From JBBQZP01 sp038207585 (GTDB taxonomy: Bacteria > Pseudomonadota > Alphaproteobacteria > Rhodobacterales > Rhodobacteraceae), in contig JBBQZP010000005.1 in assembly GCA_038207585.1 (NCBI GenBank), positions 1 to 64,000 of the forward strand: 64,000 nt of DNA, in the 5' to 3' direction. Positions 17,334-26,333 of the stretch are shown piece by piece. The notes beneath the pieces were generated by a model. That model made no database searches. It was not told the origin of the DNA and saw only the letters and a program-made list of their open reading frames with translations. A program made the translations under genes and the position numbers. Every line of letters begins with the position of its first letter. The stretch's first letter is position 1.

Positions 17334-19022
17334 TCAGATGCGCAGATCAAGCCCTGCGGAGTTAATAATAATCGGGCGCTCAGCCGATTCAGCGCGCGCG
17401 GAGGCAGGTTCAGGGTCTGATGCAAGCGGCGCCTCGAAGAACGGCACCTGCGGTTGCGAGCGGGCAAAACCGCCAGAACCACCTTGCGAAAACTGCAGCG
17501 TCGCGCCCGAAAATCCGGCCCCTCGAAGCTCAGACATCAGTTGATCGGCATGGCGGCGCATCAGATCAAGCGTTTCGGGGCGGTCGGCAGAAACCATCAC
17601 GCGCACATCACCTGCATCCTGCGAGATTGTCATGTGCAAACGACCCAACTCTTCCGGCGCAAGGGTCAGCGTGACATGGCCAGTCGGCGCGGATTTCACA
17701 TGCGCGACAAGCGTCGGGGCCAGCGGCTCTGCCGAAACAACAGCGTGACCAGCCACATGGGTCACAAGGATTCTGAATAACGGTTGCGGGTCCGGCAGCG
17801 CATTGCCGACAGCCAGCGTCTGGCTTGCGGCAGAAACAGGCCTACTGGCGAAATCCGGGCCCTGCACAACTTCTGTGGGCGAATCCGCCCGTGTGGCAAA
17901 GGCATTGGGGTCGATCTTTGTCTGATGCGGCGCAGACATTTGCATCTGTGCCGTGGGTCGCAGGTCCGGTTCGTCGCGTTTGCGGTCGGCAAAAACCGGC
18001 GTCAAAGCTGGTTCCAAACCGAGCCCCTCGGGAACAGGATCAGCGTTCGGGGTCACATCAACCGGGCCTGACTTGATTCGCGCTTGCGTGGATTGAATGG
18101 GGGTAATCTGATCAGACGGAAGCGCTGCGGTGATCTGAGGCATCAGCCCCTGCGCCACCCAAAGCCGCTCGGTCGAGGATTGGTAGCGTTCAGGTCGGAT
18201 CTTCACGCCCGCCTGTGGTGGCACTTGCACCGAATGATTCGGCGTTTCGACTGGAATGGAATAGCCAGACCAGACCGGACCTGCCGCGGCTGTGGTGTTA
18301 CCCGCCACATCCCCTTTCGCCAAGGTCTCAGCCTGAGCAAAAGGCGATGAAACCGCCGCCATCTCTGGCAGGCGTGAAGGGTCGCCGGGTATCTTGATAT
18401 CAACCGTCTTTTCCAGGTGATCAAAGTTTGTCGGCTCAACCCGGCTTGATGCATCCGCATCCTGACGGTCGCTTAAGGCGCGATGCACGGAATGTGGCAT
18501 CGCTGGCAACGGATCGTTTGCCACAGGACGCGCCGTCAACTCTGGAGCCTCATTGACCGGGGATGGTTCTGCAAGACCTTCCAGTGGAAGTGTTGGTCGA
18601 AGCTGGCTTGACTGAACAATCGCGGGTGCAACCTGCTGCGGAAACTCCGTGGCACCTGTCGGGACATCCGGAGCCTTCGCGACCCCTGGTCCGTCGTAAG
18701 GTTCGATGGCAATCTGCGCAGGTGCCGTGTCGCTTTTCGGCCCAACAATCTGCTCCGGGCAGTCACCATCCACAGTCGGCGCCCTCGGCTCTGGCGCCGG
18801 AACAACGGTTGCGGTCGGGAACAGCAATAGAAACGCGGCATCCCTAGCCATGTCTTCCTGACGCCTAGGCAAAAGAAGCGACGCCTGTTCATGACCAATG
18901 TCGAGCACCGGATCGGCATTAAGGAAAAATGCCTCCCCCTCGCCGGGCGGAATTTCGGTCGCGCCAACGCCTTGCGCCACGGCGCCGGGGATGGAGAAAA
19001 GTATGGCGCTTGCAGTTTGCAT
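17334..19022 (-). CDS. fliK: Flagellar hook-length control protein FliK
   Basis: A 562-residue secreted ruler that measures hook length and switches export specificity through FlhB. The first roughly 430 residues are low-complexity, rich in Pro, Ala and Gln, as in other FliK proteins. The conserved C-terminal domain follows: LTLAPEELGRLHMTISQ, then VMVSADRPETLDLMRRH and an ELRGAGFSGATLQFSQ stretch, with a Gln/Ser/Gly-rich end. It is upstream of flgD, and 112 bp separate it from the divergent rod-binding gene. Confidence 0.88.
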   Translation of the reverse strand: MQTASAILFSIPGAVAQGVGATEIPPGEGEAFFLNADPVLDIGHEQASLLLPRRQEDMARDAAFLLLFPTATVVPAPEPRAPTVDGDCPEQIVGPKSDTAPAQIAIEPYDGPGVAKAPDVPTGATEFPQQVAPAIVQSSQLRPTLPLEGLAEPSPVNEAPELTARPVANDPLPAMPHSVHRALSDRQDADASSRVEPTNFDHLEKTVDIKIPGDPSRLPEMAAVSSPFAQAETLAKGDVAGNTTAAAGPVWSGYSIPVETPNHSVQVPPQAGVKIRPERYQSSTERLWVAQGLMPQITAALPSDQITPIQSTQARIKSGPVDVTPNADPVPEGLGLEPALTPVFADRKRDEPDLRPTAQMQMSAPHQTKIDPNAFATRADSPTEVVQGPDFASRPVSAASQTLAVGNALPDPQPLFRILVTHVAGHAVVSAEPLAPTLVAHVKSAPTGHVTLTLAPEELGRLHMTISQDAGDVRVMVSADRPETLDLMRRHADQLMSELRGAGFSGATLQFSQGGSGGFARSQPQVPFFEAPLASDPEPASARAESAERPIIINSAGLDLRI

Positions 19023-19134
19023 GGCGAATGTCCCGACTTCTGCCGTTCTGCGCCGACTATTGCCGCGATTGCTTACCAGTTGTTTACTGAAAGGCCGTCA
19101 TAGTCAGGAAAATTGAACCGATCGGACATGGCAT

Positions 19135-19419
19135 ATGGCTGACATTTCCCTTGCCCCCGCAGCGCGCGTTTTGCCTTCGGATACCCGGGCGCAATTGCGT
19201 GAAAAGGCGCAACAGCTTGAGTCGGCGTTTTTGTCGGAAATGCTGGGATATGCAGGGTTTGGCAAAACGCGCGACAGTTTCGGCGGCGGCATCGGCGAAG
19301 ATCAGTTCGCGTCTTTCCTGCGCGAGGCGCAGGCGAAATCCATGGTGCAGGCGGGGGGCATCGGTCTGGCCGAATCGCTGTTCCAGGCATTGGTAAAAGG
19401 GCTCGACGACAATGGCTGA
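19135..19419 (+). CDS. FlgJ-type rod-binding protein (no muramidase domain)
   Basis: A 94-residue protein matching only the N-terminal rod-binding domain of FlgJ: LREKAQQLESAFLSEMLGYAG, then GGIGEDQFASFLREAQAKSM and GGIGLAESLFQAL. In enterobacteria this domain caps the growing rod and is fused to a peptidoglycan hydrolase; here the hydrolase is a separate gene at 32999-33757. It overlaps the next gene by 8 bp. Confidence 0.85.
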   Translation: MADISLAPAARVLPSDTRAQLREKAQQLESAFLSEMLGYAGFGKTRDSFGGGIGEDQFASFLREAQAKSMVQAGGIGLAESLFQALVKGLDDNG

Positions 19420-19753
19420 ACCCGAAGGCCCTGCCGCACTAGAGACGTTATTGGACAATGTGCATGCCGCCGTTCTTGCAGGTGATCATGCGACATTGCT
19501 GCAGCTTACCCCTTCCATCGAACAGGGCCTAGCGCGCCTTGATCCGATTGCCAACCTTGACATCGCCCAGCGCCTGCAGCGCAAGGCCGAACGCAATGCA
19601 ATATGTCTGCAGGCGGCCCTGCGCGGCATCCGGGCTGCGCATCGGCGCGTGCAAGAGGTCGGGACCGCCCGATCCGGTTTTGCAACCTATGACGGATCGG
19701 GTCGGCGGGCGCAGATATCTAATGGCGACGGCGCGATGACGCGGCGGTTCTGA
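19412..19753 (+). CDS. Small flagellar protein, possibly FlgN-like chaperone
   Basis: A 113-residue acidic, helical protein with LENLL-type heptads in the first 75 residues (LETLLDNVHAAVLAGDH, AQRLQRKAERNAICLQAALR), a shape typical of FlgN, the export chaperone for the hook-filament junction proteins FlgK and FlgL. The C-terminal tail is Gly/Arg/Asn-rich and likely disordered. It overlaps the rod-binding gene and precedes the flagellin gene. The FlgN assignment rests on size, helicity and position and has no diagnostic motif. Confidence 0.55.
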   Translation: MAEPEGPAALETLLDNVHAAVLAGDHATLLQLTPSIEQGLARLDPIANLDIAQRLQRKAERNAICLQAALRGIRAAHRRVQEVGTARSGFATYDGSGRRAQISNGDGAMTRRF

Positions 19754-19766
19754 TCGTTGGTTTGGC

Positions 19767-19781
19767 TTAAATTGTGCGTAA
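19767..19781 (+). promoter_or_regulatory. CtrA-like site upstream of flagellin
   Basis: TTAA-N7-GTAA, one mismatch from the CtrA full site TTAA-N7-TTAA, about 190 bases before the flagellin start. A weaker TTAG-N7-TTAG copy lies at 19807-19821. This fits CtrA control of motility in Rhodobacterales but rests on a short motif. Confidence 0.35.
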
Positions 19782-19970
19782 ATCGGCGTTTCTTCAACCG
19801 GGCAGCTTAGGGAAGCATTAGAACTTTGCCGCCACAACTGATCCTGCATCCCAGAACCGGGATGGCGCGGTCAGCCTTTCCGCTCCGCAGGGGTAAGAAA
19901 ACCAGTCCTGCCGCCACTTTGGCGGCGCCAAATGCCACGCGCAAAGCGCAGGCCTGATAAGGAACGTAAA

Positions 19971-21176
19971 ATGTCGTCCATTCTGACAAATACCAGCGCG
20001 ATGGTTGCCCTTCAGACGCTGAAAGGCATCAACAAAAACCTGAACGCAACCCAAGCTGAAATTGCGACCGGTAAATCGGTGTCCAACGCCAAGGACAACT
20101 CGGCCGTTTATGCGATCTCCAAGGTGATGGAATCCGATGTGAAAGGCTTCAAGGGCATTTCCGACAGCCTCGCACTCGGATCGTCAACTGTTGCCGTAGG
20201 CCGTCAGGCGGCGGAACGGGTGACCGACCTGTTGACCGAAATCAAGGGCAAGGTTGTTGCGGCGCAGGAATCCAACGTCGACCGCAACAAGATCCAAACC
20301 GACATCACGGCACTGACGGACCAGATCAAGACAGTTGTCGGTGCCGCCCAGTTCAACGGCCTGAACCTGGTGGACGGGTCACAGACAACGGTCAACATCC
20401 TGTCGTCGCTTGACCGATCGGCAACTGGCGTGAAGGCATCGCAGATTGGTGTTGCGGCGCAGAACCTGTCAACCGGTGGCTACACGGCCAAGGCCGTACT
20501 GGCAGGATCGACGGGCGCCTCAACGGGTGCCGATACGGCTGGCTTCGCACTTGATGCGGCAACCGGAACCGGTGACATCGTCATCGACGATAGCGTGGCG
20601 GCCTTTGCGGCCGGCGACAAGATCGCGATCAACATCGGGGGAAAGTCGGCGAGCTACACAGTAACCGCCGAAGATGTCGCCTCTACCACCACGGCCGATA
20701 TCGTCGCAGTTGGCTTGAAGGGGGCGGTGGAATCGTTGGGCATCGCCGGTCTGACCGTGGACTATGACAGCGGCACAGCCGGAACGCTCGTGTTTACCAA
20801 TGGCGGAACCAAGGATCTTTCCGTCAGCGCGCAGTTCACCAATGCCAACGCGGGCGGCTTGGGAGCCTTGGAGTCGATCGACGTCTCGACCAGTTCGGGC
20901 GCGACGTCAGCGCTGGGCAACATCGAAACGCTGATCCAGACGTCAATTGACGCCGCGGCATCGTTCGGTTCGGCACAAAAGCGGGTCGACATCCAGAAAG
21001 AGTTCATCGGTGAACTGAGCGACGCCCTGAAATCCGGGATCGGCGCTTTGGTTGATGCCGATCTGGAGGAAGCCTCGGCGCGGCTGCAGGCGCTTCAGGT
21101 TCAACAGCAGCTGGGGACACAGGCCCTGTCGATTGCCAATCAGGCACCGCAGAACATCCTGTCGCTGTTCCGGTAA
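19971..21176 (+). CDS. fliC: Flagellin
   Basis: A 401-residue filament protein. The conserved N-terminal D0/D1 region starts SSILTNTSAMVALQTLK and includes NATQAEIATGKSVSNAKDNS; the conserved C-terminal D1/D0 region is DLEEASARLQALQVQQQLG and ends SIANQAPQNILSLFR. The middle (about residues 165-305) is a variable, Gly/Thr/Ala-rich domain exposed on the filament. The ATG at 19971 has AAGGAACG before it. The 217-bp gap upstream carries CtrA-like sites, and flaF and flbT follow. Confidence 0.96.
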   Translation: MSSILTNTSAMVALQTLKGINKNLNATQAEIATGKSVSNAKDNSAVYAISKVMESDVKGFKGISDSLALGSSTVAVGRQAAERVTDLLTEIKGKVVAAQESNVDRNKIQTDITALTDQIKTVVGAAQFNGLNLVDGSQTTVNILSSLDRSATGVKASQIGVAAQNLSTGGYTAKAVLAGSTGASTGADTAGFALDAATGTGDIVIDDSVAAFAAGDKIAINIGGKSASYTVTAEDVASTTTADIVAVGLKGAVESLGIAGLTVDYDSGTAGTLVFTNGGTKDLSVSAQFTNANAGGLGALESIDVSTSSGATSALGNIETLIQTSIDAAASFGSAQKRVDIQKEFIGELSDALKSGIGALVDADLEEASARLQALQVQQQLGTQALSIANQAPQNILSLFR

Positions 21177-21263
21177 GCGGTTCGGGCCGGAGCGACTGAT
21201 CGCCCCGGCCCGCATCAGTCCTGAAACTGAATTTGACCGAACGCACAGCTGAAAGTGACCCCG

Positions 21264-21641
21264 ATGAACGCCTTCACATCAAGCCGCAGCGCCTATGCGC
21301 AACACACCACCCCCGCCAGAAACCCGCGCAGCATCGAATATGATCTGATCGCGCGCACATCGAACCGGCTTTCACAGGCCAATGCCTTGAAAGCGGACGA
21401 TTACCCGGCCTTTGTCGGCGCACTGAACGACAATCTCATGGTCTGGTCGACGCTTGCCTCTGACGTGGCTGAACCCGGCAACGGTTTGCCCGCACAACTG
21501 CGCGCGCAACTATTTTACCTTTATGAATTCACCGCCGATCACAGCAGCAAGGTTCTGTCTGGCGATGGCAGCATCGACGTGCTGATTGATATCAACACCG
21601 CAGTAATGCGCGGCCTGCGCGGCACCGGAGCCCCAGAATGA
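21264..21641 (+). CDS. flaF: Flagellin biosynthesis regulator FlaF
   Basis: A 125-residue alphaproteobacterial protein that is needed for flagellin production and works with FlbT. Recognisable family features are AYAQHTTPARNPRSIEYDLIAR near the start (read from about residue 11) and the helical middle NDNLMVWSTLASDV. The ATG at 21264 is chosen; a GTG at 21255 would add three residues. It overlaps flbT by 4 bp. Confidence 0.88.
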   Translation: MNAFTSSRSAYAQHTTPARNPRSIEYDLIARTSNRLSQANALKADDYPAFVGALNDNLMVWSTLASDVAEPGNGLPAQLRAQLFYLYEFTADHSSKVLSGDGSIDVLIDINTAVMRGLRGTGAPE

Positions 21642-22042
21642 GCGGGCTTGTCCTGAAACTGGGCCCGCACGAACGGGTCTTGATCAATGGTGCAGTCATC
21701 GAAAACGGCGAGCGCCGCTCGCGGCTGGCCATCATGACGCCAAATGCCCTTATCCTGCGCCTGCGCGATGCCATCCACCCGGAAGAGGTAAATACGCCGG
21801 TGCGCCGAGTCTGTTATATAGCGCAACTTGTCCTTTCGGGCGATGCCGAGGCGAGCGTGGCACGCATGCAGCTTTTACGCGGCATCGAACAGCTGAGCCA
21901 GGTTCTGACCGATCACGACAGCAGAACTCATCTCTCGGTTGCCACGGCCGCTGTGCTTGAAGATCAGCATTACATGGCGCTGAAGGCCCTGCGTGCCCTG
22001 CTTCCGCGCGAAGACCGTCTGATGGCCGCTGCGACGGCATGA
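21638..22042 (+). CDS. flbT: Flagellin mRNA regulator FlbT
   Basis: A 134-residue post-transcriptional regulator; in Caulobacter FlbT binds the 5' untranslated region of flagellin mRNA and limits its translation. The family start MSGLVLKLGPHERVLINGAV and LVLSGDAEASVARMQLL are visible. It overlaps flaF and the DUF1217 gene by 4 bp on either side, so all three are translationally coupled. Confidence 0.88.
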   Translation: MSGLVLKLGPHERVLINGAVIENGERRSRLAIMTPNALILRLRDAIHPEEVNTPVRRVCYIAQLVLSGDAEASVARMQLLRGIEQLSQVLTDHDSRTHLSVATAAVLEDQHYMALKALRALLPREDRLMAAATA

Positions 22043-22872
22043 CATTTTCGCCCGTCATACCCTTTTCAGGCTATGCCGGGTGGACATTCCTGCAGCGCAC
22101 TGCCCCCCAGCAACGTGCGTTGTTTGAAGCGGTGCCCACCAGCAAACGGGACGAGGATTATTTTCGCGAAAAGATCGGCTCGGTCAAAACCGCGGATGAT
22201 CTGGTCGGTGACCGGAGGTTGCTGAAAGTGGCGCTGGGGGCATTTGGCCTCGACTCCGATCTCGACAACAAGTTCTTCATCAAGAAAGTTCTTGAGGGCG
22301 GAACACTGACCGGTGGTACACTTGCCAACCGTCTGGCCGACAAGCAATATCTCGCCCTGTCTACCGAATTCGGATTTGGTGACTTTGCAGTGCCCAGCAC
22401 ACAGCTTTCAACCTTTGCTGACAAGATTCTGTCCAAATACAGGGACCGACAGTTTGAAATCGCCGTGGGAAGTCAGAACAGCGATCTGCGCCTTGCGATG
22501 AATGCATCGCGTGAGTTGGGCACGCTTGCCTCCCGGTCTATCGGTGAAACAACGAAATGGTACTCGGTGTTGGGAAGTGCGCCTTTGAGGCAGGTTTTTC
22601 AGCAAGCGCTCGGGTTGCCCGCCAGCATCGCGGCCGTCGATCTGGATCAGCAGCTTGGGGTGTTTCGGGCCAAGGCGGAAAAGCTTTTCGGCAGCAGTGA
22701 CATCTCGCAATTCTCCGATCCGGCCAAGGTTGACACGCTGATCCGCCAGTTCCTCGTGCGGTCGGATGTGGCGGGCAGTCTATCGGCCTCGGCGCGGGGG
22801 GCTGGGGCGCTGACGCTGCTGCAGACCAATGCGCAATCGGCCGGGGCGAATATTCTGGCTTTGTTACGCTGA
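22039..22872 (+). CDS. DUF1217 family protein of the flagellin operon
   Basis: A 277-residue protein with no characterised function. It has the alphaproteobacterial DUF1217 pattern: FREKIGSVKTADDLVGDRR, LLKVALGAFGLDSDLDNKFF and a long helical middle. Its last residues (AGANILALLR) resemble the flagellin end (PQNILSLFR), which suggests export through the flagellar apparatus or filament contact. It is coupled to flbT (4-bp overlap) and converges on fliI with a 9-bp overlap. Confidence 0.7.
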   Translation: MTFSPVIPFSGYAGWTFLQRTAPQQRALFEAVPTSKRDEDYFREKIGSVKTADDLVGDRRLLKVALGAFGLDSDLDNKFFIKKVLEGGTLTGGTLANRLADKQYLALSTEFGFGDFAVPSTQLSTFADKILSKYRDRQFEIAVGSQNSDLRLAMNASRELGTLASRSIGETTKWYSVLGSAPLRQVFQQALGLPASIAAVDLDQQLGVFRAKAEKLFGSSDISQFSDPAKVDTLIRQFLVRSDVAGSLSASARGAGALTLLQTNAQSAGANILALLR

Positions 22873-24186
22873 TCCCTTAGCGGAAACACAGGCCGCCAGA
22901 CGATCAAAGCTGACCTCAATCCCAGACGGCGCATCCTCGGCCAGAAACGCATCGAGCGCGGGCCAGACGCGGATCGCGGCGTCAACCAGCGGATCTGATC
23001 CTTTGGCATAAAGCCCAGCCTGAATCATCATTTCTGCCCGTTCATAGGCACCAAGAAGCTTGCGCGCTTCGGCAATCAGCAGGTTTTCTTTCGCATTGGC
23101 AGCACCCGGCAGGCTGCGCGACACCGATTTCAATAGATCAATCGCAGGATAGCGGCCGCGTTCGGCAATCGTGCGGTCCATGACCACGTGGCCGTCCAGA
23201 ACCCCGCGCAGAATATCCGCGACCGGCTCGTCCATGTCGGATCCTGCGACCAGCACGGTAAAGACCGCCGTGATATCACCCGACCCCTCCGGCCCCGGCC
23301 CCGCTCGTTCCGCCAGTGACATGATCGTATGCGATGTCGAAGCAGGAAAGCCGCGCAGGTTTCCCTCTTCCCCCGCCGCAAGCGCCACTTCCCGGTGCGC
23401 TTCGGCAAAGCGGGTGATTGAATCCGTCAGCAGAAGCACATGCAGACCCTGATCGCGAAAATGCTCCGCCACGGCCATCGCCGTCCAGGCGCACCTGCGG
23501 CGGATCAACGGCGACTGATCTGACGTCGCTGTAACGACAACGGCCCGTTTCATACCCTCGGCCCCCAGAACATGCTCGGTGAATTCGCGCAACTCGCGCC
23601 CACGCTCGCCAACGAGCGCAATCACGACGATATCGGCAGAAAGTCCGCGCGCGAATTTGGCCAGAAGCGACGATTTACCCACGCCCGAGCCTGCAAAAAG
23701 CCCGATTCGCTGCCCCCGCACAATCGGCAAAAGTGTATCAAACACAGCGACTCCGGTTGCCAGTCTTTCGCCCAGACGGCGCCTGCTGGCCGCCGCAGGG
23801 GCCGCCCCGCGCAGGGACCGCGCATTAGCACCTCGAAACAGCGGGCGGCCGTCCAGAGGCTTGCCAAAGGGATCGATGATGCGCCCGATCCAACTGTCAT
23901 CCGGCGCAATTTCTGCCGCGCCGACCCGTTCAACCCGGTCGCCGATGGCCAGACCTTCGGCACTGCCATCGGGCAGAACGGTCAACACATCCCGCGCCAG
24001 CTGCAAAACCTCACCGCCGATCGCACCGTCGGAACCGTGAATCAGAACCCTGTCACCCAATCCCGCCACATCGCCCAGACCACTGAGCCGCACCGTACCG
24101 CGACCGATTTCGGTGAGGCGCCCGACTCGGTTCGCAAAGCTGACCGAGCCTATCTCGGCACGCAATCCATCAAATAATCCGGTCAT
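22864..24186 (-). CDS. fliI: Flagellum-specific ATPase FliI
   Basis: A 440-residue F1-beta-like ATPase that energises the flagellar type III export apparatus with FliH and FliJ. Walker A is GLFAGSGVGKSSLL, Walker B LHVLLLTDSITRFAEAHRE, and the C-terminal domain has VMDRTIAERGRYPAIDLL. The ATG at 24186 (MTGLFDGLRAEIG) is preferred over a longer frame to 24306 that crosses the divergent promoter region. It converges on DUF1217 and diverges from flgB. Confidence 0.94.
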   Translation of the reverse strand: MTGLFDGLRAEIGSVSFANRVGRLTEIGRGTVRLSGLGDVAGLGDRVLIHGSDGAIGGEVLQLARDVLTVLPDGSAEGLAIGDRVERVGAAEIAPDDSWIGRIIDPFGKPLDGRPLFRGANARSLRGAAPAAASRRRLGERLATGVAVFDTLLPIVRGQRIGLFAGSGVGKSSLLAKFARGLSADIVVIALVGERGRELREFTEHVLGAEGMKRAVVVTATSDQSPLIRRRCAWTAMAVAEHFRDQGLHVLLLTDSITRFAEAHREVALAAGEEGNLRGFPASTSHTIMSLAERAGPGPEGSGDITAVFTVLVAGSDMDEPVADILRGVLDGHVVMDRTIAERGRYPAIDLLKSVSRSLPGAANAKENLLIAEARKLLGAYERAEMMIQAGLYAKGSDPLVDAAIRVWPALDAFLAEDAPSGIEVSFDRLAACVSAKGSA

Positions 24187-24233
24187 TATATTCCCTCTTT
24201 GTTCACCGCTTACCCTTTCTAAAGGAATCACTC

Positions 24234-24248
24234 TTAAACCTTGATGAA
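24234..24248. promoter_or_regulatory. CtrA-like site between fliI and flgB
   Basis: TTAA-N7-TGAA, one mismatch from the CtrA consensus, in the 84-bp divergent region where the rod operon and fliI both start. Confidence 0.3.
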
Positions 24249-24270
24249 GTTGGTCGAGGGAGAAGCCCCG

Positions 24271-24651
24271 ATGTTCGAAAAACTCGAAATTACCCGGATG
24301 GCGCAATCACTGGCGTCCTATGCCGGGGCACGACAAGACGCGGTCTCGCGCAATGTCGCAAATGCCGATACGCCGGGATACCGAGCGCTCGACATGCCCG
24401 ATTTCACCGCCGTCTACGGTGAAGAAAGCGCCATGCGGTCCACCCGGCCCGGACATTTGGCGCAGTCTGGCCAGATGGACCTGACGATGGTGCGGACCGC
24501 AGGCAGCGGCGCATCGCCCAACGGCAATACCGTCTCGCTGGAAGGCGAAATGGTCAAGGCCGTGGCCGTCAAAGAACAGCACGACATGGCGCTGGCAATC
24601 TATCGCAACACCTCTGACGTGATCCGCGCCAGCCTTGGGCGGGGGCGCTAA
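24271..24651 (+). CDS. flgB: Flagellar rod protein FlgB
   Basis: A 126-residue proximal rod subunit. The rod signature VSRNVANADTPGYRALDM lies near residues 28-45, and the C-terminal half holds the helical rod-polymerising segment (AVAVKEQHDMALAIYRNTS). The ATG at 24271 has an AGGGAG ribosome-binding site eight bases upstream; the frame opens ten codons earlier at 24241 without one. It is the first gene of the flgBC-fliE-fliQ-flgF-flgG-flgA-flgH run. Confidence 0.92.
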   Translation: MFEKLEITRMAQSLASYAGARQDAVSRNVANADTPGYRALDMPDFTAVYGEESAMRSTRPGHLAQSGQMDLTMVRTAGSGASPNGNTVSLEGEMVKAVAVKEQHDMALAIYRNTSDVIRASLGRGR

Positions 24652-24654
24652 GCG

Positions 24655-25035
24655 ATGGCAGATCTTATGACATCGCTTGGCATGGCCGCATCAGGGATGG
24701 AGGCGCAGGCGGCCCGTCTGCGCCACGTTTCCGAAAACATCGCCAACGCCGATACCCCCGGCTATCACCGCAAGACGATCAGTTTTCAGGAAGCGATGGA
24801 TGACGGTTCGGTCAAGACCGGCCCGGTGCGGCTTGACCGCAGCGAACTGACGAAAATCTACGATCCCAGCCACCCGATGGCGGATGAAACTGGTCACTAT
24901 GACGGCTCGAATGTCGATCTGGTGATCGAAATTGCTGACGCGCGCGAAGCGCAACGCAGCTACGAGGCGAACCTTCGCATGTTCGATCAGGCGCGGCAAA
25001 TGACGCAGAGCCTGTTCGAACTGCTTCGCCGATAA
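24655..25035 (+). CDS. flgC: Flagellar rod protein FlgC
   Basis: A 126-residue proximal rod subunit. The N-terminus has ASGMEAQAARLRHVSENIAN followed by ADTPGYHRK, the axial-protein signature; the C-terminal helix includes VEIAD-type VIEIADAREAQRSYEANL. It starts three bases after the flgB stop. Its own stop codon overlaps the perfect AAGGAGG ribosome-binding site of fliE (25035-25041). Confidence 0.93.
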   Translation: MADLMTSLGMAASGMEAQAARLRHVSENIANADTPGYHRKTISFQEAMDDGSVKTGPVRLDRSELTKIYDPSHPMADETGHYDGSNVDLVIEIADAREAQRSYEANLRMFDQARQMTQSLFELLRR

Positions 25036-25047
25036 AGGAGGTCCAGA

Positions 25048-25335
25048 ATGGATATCAATACTTCGTTTGCCGCGCAGACCTATGCGCAAGCGCGGAAGGT
25101 TGCAGCCCCCCAGCCGCAGCCGTCCGGTGCTTCTGGTTTCGCCGGAATGGCGACCAGTTTCATCGAAACGCTGAACACGGGCGAGGCGACGGCGCGCGCC
25201 GCGATGACCGGCGGCGCCGATCCGCACGCTTTGGTGCAGGCCTTGTCCGCCACCAGTCTTGCGGTCGAAACCGTGGCTACTGTGCGCGACAAAGTGGTTG
25301 AGGCCTATCAGGAAATCCTGCGGATGCCGGTGTGA
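25048..25335 (+). CDS. fliE: Flagellar hook-basal body protein FliE
   Basis: A 95-residue adapter between the MS ring/export gate and the rod. The family pattern is in SFIETLNTGEATARAAMTGG, PHALVQALSATSLAVETV and the end VVEAYQEILRMPV, which is conserved in FliE. A perfect AAGGAGG lies seven bases ahead of the ATG. The next gene starts seven bases after its stop. Confidence 0.9.
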   Translation: MDINTSFAAQTYAQARKVAAPQPQPSGASGFAGMATSFIETLNTGEATARAAMTGGADPHALVQALSATSLAVETVATVRDKVVEAYQEILRMPV

Positions 25336-25342
25336 GGATACC

Positions 25343-25609
25343 ATGACCGAAGCCGACATTTTTGACACCTTGCGACAGGGCCTTTGGGTCGCCGTCCTCA
25401 TGTCGGCACCGTTGCTGGCTGTGGCGCTGATCGCGGGTCTTACCATCGGTCTGTTTCAGGCGTTGACCTCGGTGCAGGAAATGACCCTGACCTTCGTGCC
25501 CAAGGTCGGCGCGATGCTGATCGTCTTCTGGGTCTCGATGAGCTTCATGACCTCAACGCTGGTCGCCTATTTCACCGACCGCATCATCCCGATGATCGCA
25601 GGAAGCTGA
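25343..25609 (+). CDS. fliQ: Flagellar export-gate protein FliQ
   Basis: An 88-residue inner-membrane component of the type III export gate (FliP5-FliQ4-FliR1). It has two hydrophobic helices with the family pattern ALIAGLTIGLFQALTSVQE, TLTFVPKVGAML. The ATG at 25343 gives the normal length; a frame starting at 25259 runs inside fliE. fliP and fliR are elsewhere in this cluster. Confidence 0.94.
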   Translation: MTEADIFDTLRQGLWVAVLMSAPLLAVALIAGLTIGLFQALTSVQEMTLTFVPKVGAMLIVFWVSMSFMTSTLVAYFTDRIIPMIAGS

Positions 25610-25610
25610 C

Positions 25611-26324
25611 ATGGACGCCGCAGGTTACACCACGCTTAGCCGCCAGTCGGGCCTGATGCGCGAAATGCAGGTGGTGGCGAACAACATTGCCAACGCCTCC
25701 ACCACTGGCTTTCGGCGCGAAGGGGTGGTGTTCTCCGAATACGTCAACCGGATGCAGGACGAGCCTTCGCTTTCGATGGCGACCGCAGCGGCCCGCAATG
25801 TTGACCTGACGCAGGGCGGGTTGACCCAGACCGGCGGCAGCTTTGACTTTGCGATCGAAGGTGAGGGGTTCTTTCTCCTTGATACGCCGCGTGGCCAGCG
25901 GCTGACACGGGCGGGCAGCTTCACGCCTTCAGCCGAGGGCGAGTTGGTCAACCCCGATGGCTACCGCCTGCTGGATCAGGGTGGCGCGCCGGTGTTCGTG
26001 CCACCCGATGCTGGGCCAGTGTCGATGGCCCAAGATGGCACGCTTTCGGCCAACGGCCAGCCCCTCGCCCGCGTCGGCCTCTGGCAGCCCAACACCGCCA
26101 CCGATCTGCGCCACGAAGGTGGCACGGTTTTTGCGGCGGCAGGCGGGTCGCAACCCGTTGACGGCGGCAAGATCCTGCAAGGCTACGTCGAAGACAGCAA
26201 CGTCAACCCGGTCGTTGAAATTGCCCGGATGATCGACGTGCAGCGCGCTTACGAACTGGGTCAGACGTTTCTTGACCGCGAGGATGCCCGCGTGCGCGGC
26301 GTGATCCAGACCCTTGGCCGATAG
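25611..26324 (+). CDS. flgF: Flagellar proximal rod protein FlgF
   Basis: A 237-residue rod subunit with the axial N-terminus EMQVVANNIANASTTGFRRE, the central FDFAIEGEGFF seen in FlgF/FlgG, and the C-terminal helix EIARMIDVQRAYELGQTFL. It starts one base after fliQ. The preceding FliQ and following FlgG are in the same operon; the order FlgF then FlgG supports this choice between the two similar rod proteins. Confidence 0.9.
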   Translation: MDAAGYTTLSRQSGLMREMQVVANNIANASTTGFRREGVVFSEYVNRMQDEPSLSMATAAARNVDLTQGGLTQTGGSFDFAIEGEGFFLLDTPRGQRLTRAGSFTPSAEGELVNPDGYRLLDQGGAPVFVPPDAGPVSMAQDGTLSANGQPLARVGLWQPNTATDLRHEGGTVFAAAGGSQPVDGGKILQGYVEDSNVNPVVEIARMIDVQRAYELGQTFLDREDARVRGVIQTLGR

Positions 26325-26333
26325 GAGAACCCG

